Of a stretch of DNA of 64,000 nt, positions 44,788 through 52,342 are shown piece after piece. The notes below the pieces were generated by a model, which saw nothing but the letters and a program-made list of their open reading frames with translations, was not told the DNA's origin and made no database searches. Position numbers and translations under genes: made by a program. Position 1 is the first letter of the stretch. Each line of letters starts with the position of its first letter. The stretch is from PALSA-1006 sp963733265 (GTDB taxonomy: Bacteria > Pseudomonadota > Gammaproteobacteria > Burkholderiales > Gallionellaceae), in NCBI GenBank assembly GCA_963733265.1, contig CAVTCF010000001.1:868001-932000 (forward strand), written 5' to 3'.

Positions 44788-44890
44788 CTAGTCTCAAAAA
44801 TAGTTAGCGATGATAAGTGTCTGTCAACGAAGTGTGCCGATGTGCCACAATACGCGCCGGAATGTTAATTAATAATTAGGACGGCGAATT

Positions 44891-45436
44891 ATGGCACAAA
44901 ATCAAAATTACCTTATCTGGTTGGATATGGAGATGACGGGGCTGGTACCCGAGACTGATCGAATCATCGAAGTTGCAATGGTTATCACGGATAACGACCT
45001 GAATACGATTGCAGAGGCACCCACGCTGGTCGTGCATCAGACGGATAGTGTACTGGATGCGATGGATAACTGGAATAAGTCCACGCACGGCAAATCGGGA
45101 CTCATTGACCGGATTAAACTTTCAACGTTGGATGAAGCTCAAGTCGAGGAAGCGTTTTTGGCCTTTCTAAAAGAGCATGTGCCTGTAAGGACATCGCCGA
45201 TGTGTGGTAATTCGATCTGTCAGGATCGGCGATTTATGGCGCGCTGGATGCCAAAGCTGGAGGATTATTTTCACTATCGCAACCTTGATGTGAGTACTCT
45301 TAAAGAGCTGGCCAAGCGCTGGAAACCGGAAGTTGCTCAAGGTATAAAAAAACACGGCAAGCATGAGGCTTTGGCTGATATTTACGAATCTATCGAAGAG
45401 ATGAAGCATTATCGGGACAATTTTCTCAAGTTATGA
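44891..45436 (+). CDS. orn: Oligoribonuclease
   Basis: A 181-residue DEDDh exonuclease. The first acidic pair is in YLIWLDMEMTGLVPETD. Next are the ICQDRRFMARWMPKLEDYFHY segment, then KRWKPEV and the final HEALADIYESIEEMKHYR with the catalytic His and Asp. Orn degrades short RNA oligomers to nucleotides, including the pGpG that is released when c-di-GMP is opened, so it complements the HD-GYP protein encoded at 31.6 kb. Length equals the family norm. Confidence 0.97.
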   Translation: MAQNQNYLIWLDMEMTGLVPETDRIIEVAMVITDNDLNTIAEAPTLVVHQTDSVLDAMDNWNKSTHGKSGLIDRIKLSTLDEAQVEEAFLAFLKEHVPVRTSPMCGNSICQDRRFMARWMPKLEDYFHYRNLDVSTLKELAKRWKPEVAQGIKKHGKHEALADIYESIEEMKHYRDNFLKL

Positions 45437-45530
45437 ACGTTACTTTTAGTATTGGATTGAGTACTCGACCCTTGCATGCTTGCTTGTTATCATCCTGCTT
45501 ATGCAGCGTTATATTCAAGGAATAGATGCA

Positions 45531-46214
45531 ATGGGTCACGAAACTGGACAATTTGACAGTGTGGATCGTCAACTGATGGAAACAGGCGCTCCTGCGAAAG
45601 TGCGCGAATGGACCGAAATTGGCGAGGCTGAAATTGTTTATACGATTTTTGGCAAGGCCAAGGTTCGCATTATTCGAAAACACGACAAAATGCGTAGCAT
45701 GTTTTTTCTGTTGGCGGCACTGGTGATTGTTATTGTAGCCTGGCAGGGCTGGCTTTTGTATGAACGCACCGTGATGCCGCAAAGCGCTGATCTTTTGCCC
45801 GGGGAAAGCACCAAGTTGGTTGTACCCACCCCTTCAGCACAAACAGAAAGCAACACAGGGTCGAACGATCCTCAATTGGCAAACAGCAAGAAGGGTGAGT
45901 CACAACCCCAGGATTTTAAAGATAGCAAACAAACAGATGCAAAGTCGGTTGTGCACCAGCCATATAGAGTTGTCAGGCCACAATTAGCACCTGTTGAAAA
46001 TAACGGTTCGCTGGTGAATCAGACTGACAAGCAACTCCAGGATCAACCGTTATCAAAGACGACTGTGGCGCCATCCGTTGCAGCACCAAGCTCAACTCAA
46101 AGTCCGGTAAGTGATTCTGCGCTTGCCAGCCCGCCTGTCAATAAGGTTGAAACACCGAATTCATCGACTGTAAACGACCATCAAATGGGCGACCCGATTA
46201 ATCCTAAAAATTAA
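45531..46214 (+). CDS. Single-pass membrane protein of unknown function
   Basis: ATG 45531 is preferred because AAGGA lies ten bases upstream; earlier in-frame starts have no ribosome site. The 227-residue protein has a cytoplasmic N-terminal domain (about 1-58, containing REWTEIGEAEIVYTIFGKAK), one membrane helix (about 60-78, MFFLLAALVIVIVAWQGWLL), and a long Ser/Pro/Gln/Asn-rich extracytoplasmic tail with no recognisable domain. It has no obvious family. It is followed 75 bases later by a coiled-coil gene on the same strand. Confidence 0.6.
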   Translation: MGHETGQFDSVDRQLMETGAPAKVREWTEIGEAEIVYTIFGKAKVRIIRKHDKMRSMFFLLAALVIVIVAWQGWLLYERTVMPQSADLLPGESTKLVVPTPSAQTESNTGSNDPQLANSKKGESQPQDFKDSKQTDAKSVVHQPYRVVRPQLAPVENNGSLVNQTDKQLQDQPLSKTTVAPSVAAPSSTQSPVSDSALASPPVNKVETPNSSTVNDHQMGDPINPKN

Positions 46215-46289
46215 ACCCGATAAATTTCGTCAGCTATCAAGTTCTTCATTTTTGAGCTACTGTTGCGCTAAGGACAAGAATTAACGAGA

Positions 46290-46958
46290 ATGGCGACTAT
46301 GGAAAAGACAGTAAAAATTCGCGCTTACCCGGGTGAGAATAAAGGCGATATTCCGAAAGAAAATCCGGTCGACGATAAGAGTAGCTCACTTCATCTCGCG
46401 ATGAAGGATGCACAACTCGAAGAGGAAAAAAGTCGCACGCTTGAGAATTTGAAAACGATTGTGCAACTCCGGGAGAGTCTCAAGCAGGAACAGGAAAAAA
46501 ATGCCGAGTTAGTCAAGTCTGTGGCCGACCTTCGGGGTAAATTAAATAAGTTGGCTTCTGTTGAAGAAAACCAACTCGTTAAGAAAAATGCTCAACTGGA
46601 AGATGAAAAAAGAAAATCGAGCGAGCAATTAAAGGCGATTGAGCTGCTTAAGGAAAGCCTTAAGGAAGAGAAGGATAAAAATGTCTTGCTGACAGTTAAT
46701 TCAGCGGATTTACATGCAAAATTAAACAAATTGTCTGAGGTAGAAGAGAATCAATTGATCAGGAAAAATACCCTGCTTGAGGATGAAAAGAAAAAGTCGA
46801 TCGGGTATTTGAAGGAGATCGAGCAGCTCAAGGAAAACGTTAAACAAGAGCAGGCAAAAAGAGCCGAGTTGGAAAAAAAGTCGGCTTTGCAGGAAGCCAA
46901 GGCAAAAGAAATGGCCGAAATAATAAGTACGATTTCAAATATTGCCGCCGGGGTTTAA
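46290..46958 (+). CDS. Coiled-coil protein with 60-residue tandem repeats
   Basis: A 222-residue, highly charged protein without signal peptide. Residues 41-100 and 101-160 are two copies of a 60-residue unit (AQLE(E/D)EK at the start, KLNKL and VEENQL near the end) with a partial third copy (161 to about 200). Heptad-like Leu/Glu/Lys spacing indicates a continuous coiled coil. The last 20 residues are hydrophobic/Ala-rich. No family is recognised; a structural or scaffold role is only inference. ATG 46290 is chosen, with 46299 as an alternative. Confidence 0.65.
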   Translation: MATMEKTVKIRAYPGENKGDIPKENPVDDKSSSLHLAMKDAQLEEEKSRTLENLKTIVQLRESLKQEQEKNAELVKSVADLRGKLNKLASVEENQLVKKNAQLEDEKRKSSEQLKAIELLKESLKEEKDKNVLLTVNSADLHAKLNKLSEVEENQLIRKNTLLEDEKKKSIGYLKEIEQLKENVKQEQAKRAELEKKSALQEAKAKEMAEIISTISNIAAGV

Positions 46959-46972
46959 ACGGCGGCGAGAGC

Positions 46973-47914
46973 TTACATCAGGCAATAATCAACCGGCGCA
47001 AGTGCTACCAAACCGTGGTTATCACCCACCGACTCGCGTAGATTGATTTCTATCGAACGGCAGATCGCCTCCAGCGCCAAATCGTTGGGAGAGTTTCCGA
47101 AAGGTTCTTCAATTTCATCACCCAATGCATCCAGTCCGAAAAAGGTGTAGGCGACAATGCCCACCACAAAAGGTGTCATGAAGCCCAAGGTGTCGACCAA
47201 ACCGAAAGGCAACAAAAAGCAGTAGAGATAGGCAGTGCGGTGCAGCATCAGCGTATAGGAAAAAGGGATAGGCGTACTTTTTATTCTTTCACAGGCCGCA
47301 GCCGCAGCGGTTATTGCAGACATGGTGGAGTCCACAGAAGCCGCAAGGCAGGGATCAATGCGTTTCGCATTCATGCACAGGCGCAAGTCTTTGCCCATCT
47401 GGTGCATCAGATAATCAGGGATGTTGGTGGCCTTGGCGACATGCTGCCATTCGTTTTGTACGAGAAACGGTTTGATTTCGCCAGTGGCATCCGTGTTGCG
47501 TAACAGGTGGCGTAGTGCATGTGAAAAAGCAATCGTGCGATAGATCATTCTGATGCGAATATCATTCAGTCCGAGATCAGCCTTGAGCGGCTCAATGTGT
47601 TCTATCAGGCTCAAGCATTGGCGCGAAAAATTGCGACTTTGCAAAACAATTTCACCCCACAACTTGCGGCCTTCACAATAACGATCATAAGCCGCGTTAT
47701 TGCGGAAGCCGAGAAAAATGGCCAACGGCAAACCGATCAGCGTGAACGGAATTGAGGTCAGCGTTATTTTTTTACTGTAAATGTCACCGTGACTCCACGT
47801 CACCAATGTGGCAAGCACGATGTTGACCAGCAGTACGCCCCAAACTTGAGAGAGCACTGAACCGCGAAAAATGAAGAACAACTTGAACCCGGACGGTCTG
47901 TCGCGAACTATCAT
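46973..47914 (-). CDS. Bestrophin-like anion channel (UPF0187 family)
   Basis: A 313-residue membrane protein. It begins RPSGFKLFFIFRGSVLSQVW, followed by the segments FTLIGLPLAIFLGFRNNAAYDRYCEGRKLWGE and SFTHALRHLLRN-type helices. The late VDTLGFMTPFVVGIVAYTFFGLDALGDEIEEPFG contains the acidic cluster near the C-terminus that binds calcium in eukaryotic bestrophins. Bacterial members form pentameric anion channels. It is encoded convergently with the coiled-coil gene, whose end is 15 bases away. Confidence 0.9.
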   Translation of the reverse strand: MIVRDRPSGFKLFFIFRGSVLSQVWGVLLVNIVLATLVTWSHGDIYSKKITLTSIPFTLIGLPLAIFLGFRNNAAYDRYCEGRKLWGEIVLQSRNFSRQCLSLIEHIEPLKADLGLNDIRIRMIYRTIAFSHALRHLLRNTDATGEIKPFLVQNEWQHVAKATNIPDYLMHQMGKDLRLCMNAKRIDPCLAASVDSTMSAITAAAAACERIKSTPIPFSYTLMLHRTAYLYCFLLPFGLVDTLGFMTPFVVGIVAYTFFGLDALGDEIEEPFGNSPNDLALEAICRSIEINLRESVGDNHGLVALAPVDYCLM

Positions 47915-47994
47915 GAAATGACCTTAAATTGGTGTGTGGGAATGGCTTGAAAAGGCAAAGCTAAAATCTAATGAGCGTATTTTAGCATTCGCAG

Positions 47995-48588
47995 TCAACT
48001 ACCGCTAACGCGAAACCAACCGGCGATACTGCGCCGGGTGGCGTGAGAAACAAGCACCTCGTGCGGAAAAGACTCGCTTAGAAAAATAATCATCGTACCG
48101 AAGGTCGGATTAACCCTTGCGATGACTGTGTTACCCGTTGCTTCAAAAACAATCAGCTCGCCACCATCGCAGGCATGCCAGTCCTCGTTCAAATATAGCA
48201 CCGTGGTGAGAACGCGGTTTTTCTTGCCCTGCAACACATCGGAATGTTTTGAGTAGCAGTCCCCTTTGCCATAGATCGCGTAATGGCTCTCGTAATCGAA
48301 TAAACCCAGGAAAAGCGACTCATTCAGCCCCAAGCGCAACTCTTCCATGCAGGCCAGATAGGCACTATCGGTACTATTGCCCTCATCCAGCCAATTGATC
48401 ACATCGCTGCGAATTGAAGCGATCTGCTTCTTGGCCGAGCCTCTGCCAACCTGTGCGGCCTGAAATCTCGTCGGGTCGCCAGCGTGGCAACGCGTGAATA
48501 AATCAGCCAACAGTTTATCTACCAGCGGTTTAGCCAGAACAATGTAGCCGGTGTCCACAAGCTGTTTGGAAATCTCGGGGATGTCCAT
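47995..48588 (-). CDS. 2-oxoglutarate/Fe(II)-dependent oxygenase (prolyl 4-hydroxylase-like)
   Basis: A 197-residue enzyme with the double-stranded beta-helix pattern: the iron ligands His-x-Asp in YSKHSDVL, the distal His in ESFPHEVLVSH, and Arg for 2-oxoglutarate in RRSIAGWFRV. The central TTVLYLNEDWHACDGGELIV is typical of the SM-20/prolyl 4-hydroxylase group. ATG 48588 is preferred to an upstream in-frame TTG. A small acidic protein gene lies upstream on the same strand and the channel gene downstream, so the three may form one transcript. Its substrate is unknown. Confidence 0.88.
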   Translation of the reverse strand: MDIPEISKQLVDTGYIVLAKPLVDKLLADLFTRCHAGDPTRFQAAQVGRGSAKKQIASIRSDVINWLDEGNSTDSAYLACMEELRLGLNESLFLGLFDYESHYAIYGKGDCYSKHSDVLQGKKNRVLTTVLYLNEDWHACDGGELIVFEATGNTVIARVNPTFGTMIIFLSESFPHEVLVSHATRRSIAGWFRVSGS

Positions 48589-48703
48589 AAGTGCCAAGAG
48601 TCTAGCACTTATAGGGGAATGGACTGGTACTGATTGTGAAGTTGCTAAAAGTGATCAGAAATCAAAGCCAGACGACTTCGCTTTGTAGACGAACTTTCCG
48701 TTA

Positions 48704-48928
48704 TTAGCGCTGAAACTCGTACATATTTTTCAGAAAAACATCCGCATCCGCGTCCGCCGAGTTGGTAGGCAGATCAACCTGTTCGTTGGTCTGGGCAATG
48801 CGGCTTTCCTCTACCAGAGCGAGTTGCGGATTCCACCCGGCACATAATACCTCTTCGCCATACTCTTCATTTATGGGTGCTTCACGCTCTATCTCGTATC
48901 CATTAGTATTTATCTCGATGTTATCCAT
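48704..48928 (-). CDS. Small acidic protein of unknown function
   Basis: A 74-residue, strongly acidic protein (MDNIEINTNGYEIEREAP at the start, VLCAGWNPQLALVEESR in the middle, then an Asp/Ala-rich SADADADVF tail). ATG 48928 has AAGGAAA seven bases upstream, a good ribosome site, better than the in-frame GTG 48952. A single Cys and several Asn/Asp pairs stand out. It precedes the 2OG oxygenase gene by 115 bases on the same strand. It resembles no family I recognise; a substrate, leader-type peptide or adaptor for the oxygenase is possible but unproven. Confidence 0.6.
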   Translation of the reverse strand: MDNIEINTNGYEIEREAPINEEYGEEVLCAGWNPQLALVEESRIAQTNEQVDLPTNSADADADVFLKNMYEFQR

Positions 48929-49153
48929 GTTACATTTCCTTGCTTGGTACACAAAAATATTGTCAATAAGTTATCGGATAATGCGAAAGAAATATAGAAG
49001 CAATAGCTGGTATTTCATCAGTAGCCGAAACAATAACTGCATCTGAAAAGAATTGATCACATGCACTGAGGTTAACGCCCTCAGTCTGATTTCGGATGAC
49101 AAGAAAATAAAAAAAGATTCGAGTACGGATTATCCTTGGCTTTGTCTCATTAA

Positions 49154-49297
49154 ATGTGCAGCCGCGAATCGCTTTATTGCGCACTCTCGCCCAAAGATAA
49201 TCCGACATTGAAAACGCTGTTGGCAGTGCAGAAGGCTGTCGGGATGAGGCTTTCGCTGGAGCCGGAAAATAAGGTGCGGCATAGCGTGCTTGGATGA
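49154..49297 (+). pseudogene. Truncated addiction-module antidote (HigA/TIGR02684-like) remnant
   Basis: A 47-codon frame encodes CSRESLYCALSPKDNPTLKT and then LLAVQKAVGMRLSLEP before a stop. This matches the second half of chromosomal antidote proteins that have an HTH (their typical pattern is SRESLYRALSPEGNP and then VLKALGLRLSVEP). The N-terminal half is absent and the preceding bases hold stops, so the gene is a fragment. Its toxin partner is not nearby. It sits beside other toxin-antitoxin genes in an accessory patch. A short expressed peptide cannot be excluded. Confidence 0.7.
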
Positions 49298-49465
49298 GGC
49301 AGCGTAAAACAATGTTAAGCTGGCCCTTATAAGCTGGGTGTGATGGATGCGTTGCTGATAGTGGCTTGGGCGTAGCGATGGAGGCGTTTGCTTACATACC
49401 AAATTGCTGGCAGCATAGCGCCTATTGATGAAGCATCATCGGCTGAAATACTGAAAGGAAGCATT

Positions 49466-49675
49466 ATGTCGCATCCAAACTATTCAGACGGACGCATCAC
49501 CATTGACCCTGCCATTTGCAATGGCAAGCCCACTCTTCGTGGGAAGCGCATTGCCGTGCAAACCGTTCTTGGCTATCTGAGCGAGGGCGACAGTGCTGAG
49601 GAAATATTGGAGCAATATCCAAGTCTCGACGCGGATGATATTCGTGCCTGCCTGCGCTTTGCCGTTTTATCCTAG
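49466..49675 (+). CDS. DUF433 family protein (antitoxin-like)
   Basis: A 69-residue protein. ATG 49466 has AAGGAAG well placed upstream. The sequence ITIDPAICNGKPTLRGKRIA, followed by VLGYLSEGDSAEEILEQYPS and DIRACLRFAVLS, is the DUF433 winged-helix pattern. DUF433 proteins usually act as the antitoxin for a DUF5615 PIN-like nuclease encoded immediately after. Here no such toxin follows, so this is an orphan antitoxin or a solitary regulator. Confidence 0.85.
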   Translation: MSHPNYSDGRITIDPAICNGKPTLRGKRIAVQTVLGYLSEGDSAEEILEQYPSLDADDIRACLRFAVLS

Positions 49676-49690
49676 AACAATCAAACGGGC

Positions 49691-49720
49691 TTGACATAGG
49701 GAAATAATTTCCCTTATTCT
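49691..49720 (+). promoter_or_regulatory. Sigma70-type promoter with palindromic operator in the spacer
   Basis: TTGACA (49691-49696) and TATTCT (49715-49720) are separated by 18 bases. The spacer contains the perfect palindrome AGGGAAATAATTTCCCT at 49698-49714. The start of transcription would fall near 49727, which is the first base of the DUF4160 GTG start. This predicts autoregulated, leaderless transcription of the DUF4160/DUF2442 pair. Confidence 0.75.
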
Positions 49721-49726
49721 CTATCT

Positions 49727-49951
49727 GTGCCTACCCTATATCGCTACCGTAACTGGCGCATCACCATGTATTTCGATGATCACGGCTTGCCGCATTTCCA
49801 CATCGTTTGCAACGGACTAGAAGTCGTGGTGTTAATCGAAACCTTGCAAGTCTTGGAAGGTGAAATTGACAAGCGCGCCTTGGTAGAAGGTTTGGCATGG
49901 GCGGCGGCTAACCAGCCGCTACTGCGCAAAACATGGGCAGATTTTCATTAA
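49727..49951 (+). CDS. DUF4160 family protein (toxin-antitoxin partner)
   Basis: A 74-residue protein of the DUF4160 type: it begins MPTLYRYRNWRITMYFDDHG and has the characteristic His-rich LPHFHIVCNGLEVVV. It ends with a Trp-containing helix (LLRKTWADFH). The GTG start is supported by the family-typical MPT N-terminus, although there is no ribosome site; see the promoter entry. DUF4160 and DUF2442 genes commonly occur as a pair and are regarded as a toxin-antitoxin module. Which of the two is the toxin is not established. Confidence 0.85.
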   Translation: MPTLYRYRNWRITMYFDDHGLPHFHIVCNGLEVVVLIETLQVLEGEIDKRALVEGLAWAAANQPLLRKTWADFH

Positions 49952-49962
49952 GGAGAGCCAGC

Positions 49963-50394
49963 ATGATGCCTTACACCATCAAACAAGTCACCGCATTGCC
50001 AGACTTCACCTTGAGCATCACTTGGGCTGCGGGTGGGCAAGCAGAAGTGCGCATCGCCGACATCATCCAGCATACTCGTGGACTAGCGCCCTTGCGCGAA
50101 CCCGCCGCCTTTGCGCTAGCGAGTGTGGGGGAAGACGGACTATCGGTGGCATGGTCGCCAGAATTGGAAATTTCCGCGCGCCGCATGTGGCAACTGGCAA
50201 CCGAACAAACCAGCGACAGCCGTGCCGAATTCCGCGATTGGCTGCAACGCAACCAGCTCACCTTAACCACCGCAGCAGAAGCATTAGGACTCACCCGTCG
50301 TACCATCAGCCAATACAGCAGCGGCGCACGCCCTTTACCTAAAATGGTGCATTTGGCGCTTAAAGGGTTTGAGGCGGAGAGACGGGCAGCGTAA
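49963..50394 (+). CDS. DUF2442 domain protein with C-terminal helix-turn-helix
   Basis: A 143-residue protein: an N-terminal DUF2442 domain (about 1-75, ending around GLSVAWSPELEISARRMWQL) and a C-terminal XRE-like helix-turn-helix (LTTAAEALGLTRRTISQYSS). ATG 49963 has AGGAGA upstream and lies 11 bases after the DUF4160 stop. The HTH is a good candidate for the protein that binds the palindrome in the promoter of this pair. An in-frame ATG at 49933, inside the preceding gene, is rejected. Confidence 0.85.
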   Translation: MMPYTIKQVTALPDFTLSITWAAGGQAEVRIADIIQHTRGLAPLREPAAFALASVGEDGLSVAWSPELEISARRMWQLATEQTSDSRAEFRDWLQRNQLTLTTAAEALGLTRRTISQYSSGARPLPKMVHLALKGFEAERRAA

Positions 50395-50487
50395 CAAGCT
50401 TATAAGCCACGGTTATGCGCACGCTTAATTTTCTTTCTGTTGCGGCGTATGATGGACGAGATTTAGTTAATTTAAGGAGGATGCCCT

Positions 50488-50718
50488 ATGCGAAAACAGC
50501 GTGATATTTATACATCTCCTCTGGATGCGTTGGTGTCGGTGAGCAAGCAACTCAGTCTGTATGAAAGCCAGCACGGTATGGATTCGGAGACGTTTTTCGA
50601 CCGCTACCAAAAAGGTTCGATCGGCGATGAGGCTGAGTCGGTAGAGTGGGCAAATGCTTACCGGCATTATGTTGCGTTGCATCAACAATTGGAGCATCAG
50701 TTGCGTGTTGCCGCATGA
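50488..50718 (+). CDS. TumA-like antitoxin
   Basis: A 76-residue helical protein (SPLDALVSVSKQLSLYESQH, ETFFDRYQKGSIGDEAESVE) matching the antitoxin of the TumE/TumA module. A perfect Shine-Dalgarno sequence (TAAGGAGG) precedes the ATG. The stop overlaps the start of the toxin gene by about 14 bases, the usual order and coupling. It would neutralise the downstream TumE protein. Confidence 0.8.
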   Translation: MRKQRDIYTSPLDALVSVSKQLSLYESQHGMDSETFFDRYQKGSIGDEAESVEWANAYRHYVALHQQLEHQLRVAA

Positions 50719-51088
50719 TTCTCTGGAACGCTACTTCGCAGAAATCGAGGCAGCCGTTGCCCAGTTGCCTGCATATACCGAGAATTATGTAGAAGAAATT
50801 CTGGCCGCCGATCGCGCTAACCTGCGCATACGCCTCCGCTTTGAAAGTGGCTACTTGTTGGAGATTAACGAAGCAGTCATTGTTGAAAGTGGTTTACTCA
50901 AAACTTTGGGGTATCGTTACCATTTTCAAAATGCAGGGAGTGGGCTGATGTTCCGTTATGACAACACGCCACACTTCCCTGACTTGCCGAGTTTTCCCCA
51001 TCACAAGCATCTTCGCGATGCAGTCATAGCCACAAGCAAGCCTGATTTACTGGATGTGCTGCAAGAAGCGAAAGACAACAATCCGTAG
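50705..51088 (+). CDS. TumE-like toxin
   Basis: A 127-residue protein (LERYFAEIEAAVAQLP, LRFESGYLLEINEAVIVESG and YRYHFQNAGSGLMFRYDNTPH with HFPDLPSFPHHKH) that matches TumE/DUF6516 toxins. GTG 50705 or TTG 50708 are the only starts that fit the family N-terminus, both within the antitoxin end. The stop codon is provided by the left arm of a palindromic repeat (51084-51162), so the original C-terminus may have been altered by the repeat. Family members are thought to act on RNA; the mechanism is not shown here. Confidence 0.8.
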   Translation: MLPHDSLERYFAEIEAAVAQLPAYTENYVEEILAADRANLRIRLRFESGYLLEINEAVIVESGLLKTLGYRYHFQNAGSGLMFRYDNTPHFPDLPSFPHHKHLRDAVIATSKPDLLDVLQEAKDNNP

Positions 51089-51162
51089 GCTGGCGGGGAG
51101 GCACGAACCCCAGCATATACGAAGTCTTAAGCGCTGGGGTTCGTGCCTCACCCCAGCCTACG
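51084..51162 (+). repeat. Imperfect palindromic repeat (79 bp) at the tumE end
   Basis: Left arm 51084-51114 and right arm 51133-51162 pair over about 30 bases (arms start CGTAGGCTGG and contain GGCACGAACCCCAGC) with one insertion and one mismatch, around an 18-base loop. Repeats of this type, with a GGGTTCGTGCC core, occur widely in proteobacterial genomes. The stop codon TAG of the toxin lies inside the left arm. The hairpin may end transcription from both sides because the FRG gene ends 30 bases away. Confidence 0.85.
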
Positions 51163-51192
51163 TGCTAAATCCGTGGTAGGCCCCCGATTGAT

Positions 51193-52308
51193 TTAATTTC
51201 TGAAATTGCGTTCTCGTAATTCTTCGCATGCTCCGTCTAGGCCAGGGAATAATGAGCCAGCGGTAATTCCCATATATTCGAGTTCTTGAATTACTTTTTT
51301 GCGGTCTTTGATAGGAAGGTCTATCGCAAATAGATATTGCTTGTCCGGTGACTCTTTGGATACGATATAAGACTCAATGTCGTCAATGTTAGTAATAGTT
51401 GATGCAGCTTGTTGTGGAATCATGCGCTCATTTTCCAGAGCAAGAAACTCACTAACGGATAGATGGGGACCCGCAGGTAACAATTGGGCTAGTTGGTTGA
51501 AATCGCTTTTCCACAGCTCCTGATTAAATGCAAATATCCTAACTTTGGCATCTGGCATCGACTGCATAGCTTTTTCATCTGAAATACCACGGTATGCAAA
51601 AAATGCAGCTACATAAGGGGAGTAAGTCCAGTCTAATAATGGAGTCGGGTAGCCATGATGCTGCACTAAGTTGAAAAATGCGCCATTTTCATTTGGTATG
51701 TCTAAGTTGAAGACATGCTTTGTTCTAGCACTCAAATGTTTATGCAGCATTTGAATGTCTTCAGCAACGAACCTATTCAAATTAAATCGACCTGCTCGAT
51801 GAAATGATGTGCGCAAACGACTAGTCTGGTTTTGTCCTCTAAACAAGAAACGCCGACCTTCCATTTTAGATATAGCCATTCTGAAGCTGTCCCAATCAGA
51901 AATAGTTGGTTTGAGTTCAGATGGTTGAATTGCTTTTGAACGAGGAAGGGTACATGAGCCATGTGTTTCGATATCAGTAACCCATGATAGGGTTAAAGAA
52001 TCATCAGTTAACACTCCAGTGATGTTTGCATACTTAGGCATAACTACCCCTTCACCGAAAAAAGGCATGACTTTATCTGGGGAGTCAATTACACCAGTTG
52101 TAGGATTGATCGGAGATATCCAATCTGTTCTTAATTGGAAATTATTGTCCTTGTTTCCTGTTTTGAAAGATACAGCGGTACTCGGCAATGATTTATCGCT
52201 CTCATTTAAGTAGGCAACACCCTCGAAATATGTGGCACGCTCATCAATGTTGATAATAATCAAACCAGCGTTTGATCCTGAATAAGTCCCTATCCATTGA
52301 CCTTTCAT
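51193..52308 (-). CDS. FRG-domain protein, possible defence-related
   Basis: A 371-residue protein with two parts. The N-terminal beta-rich part (about 1-135) resembles a lipocalin-like barrel. The C-terminal FRG domain (about 135-371) shows RFLFRGQ, then LVQHHGYPTPLLDWTYSPYV and AAFFAYRG, the conserved FRG signature. FRG proteins occur in phage-defence and mobile contexts, but their activity is not settled. The gene follows mutS on the same strand by 34 bases and is AT-richer than its neighbour. It lies next to toxin-antitoxin genes. Confidence 0.85.
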   Translation of the reverse strand: MKGQWIGTYSGSNAGLIIINIDERATYFEGVAYLNESDKSLPSTAVSFKTGNKDNNFQLRTDWISPINPTTGVIDSPDKVMPFFGEGVVMPKYANITGVLTDDSLTLSWVTDIETHGSCTLPRSKAIQPSELKPTISDWDSFRMAISKMEGRRFLFRGQNQTSRLRTSFHRAGRFNLNRFVAEDIQMLHKHLSARTKHVFNLDIPNENGAFFNLVQHHGYPTPLLDWTYSPYVAAFFAYRGISDEKAMQSMPDAKVRIFAFNQELWKSDFNQLAQLLPAGPHLSVSEFLALENERMIPQQAASTITNIDDIESYIVSKESPDKQYLFAIDLPIKDRKKVIQELEYMGITAGSLFPGLDGACEELRERNFRN

Positions 52309-52342
52309 AAATGTGCACCTTTCAAAATATGGGTGATAGCGA

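Noticed and set aside
48963..49208. 81-codon minus-strand open frame
   Set aside because: No ribosome site or recognised motif, and it overlaps the clear antidote fragment on the other strand.
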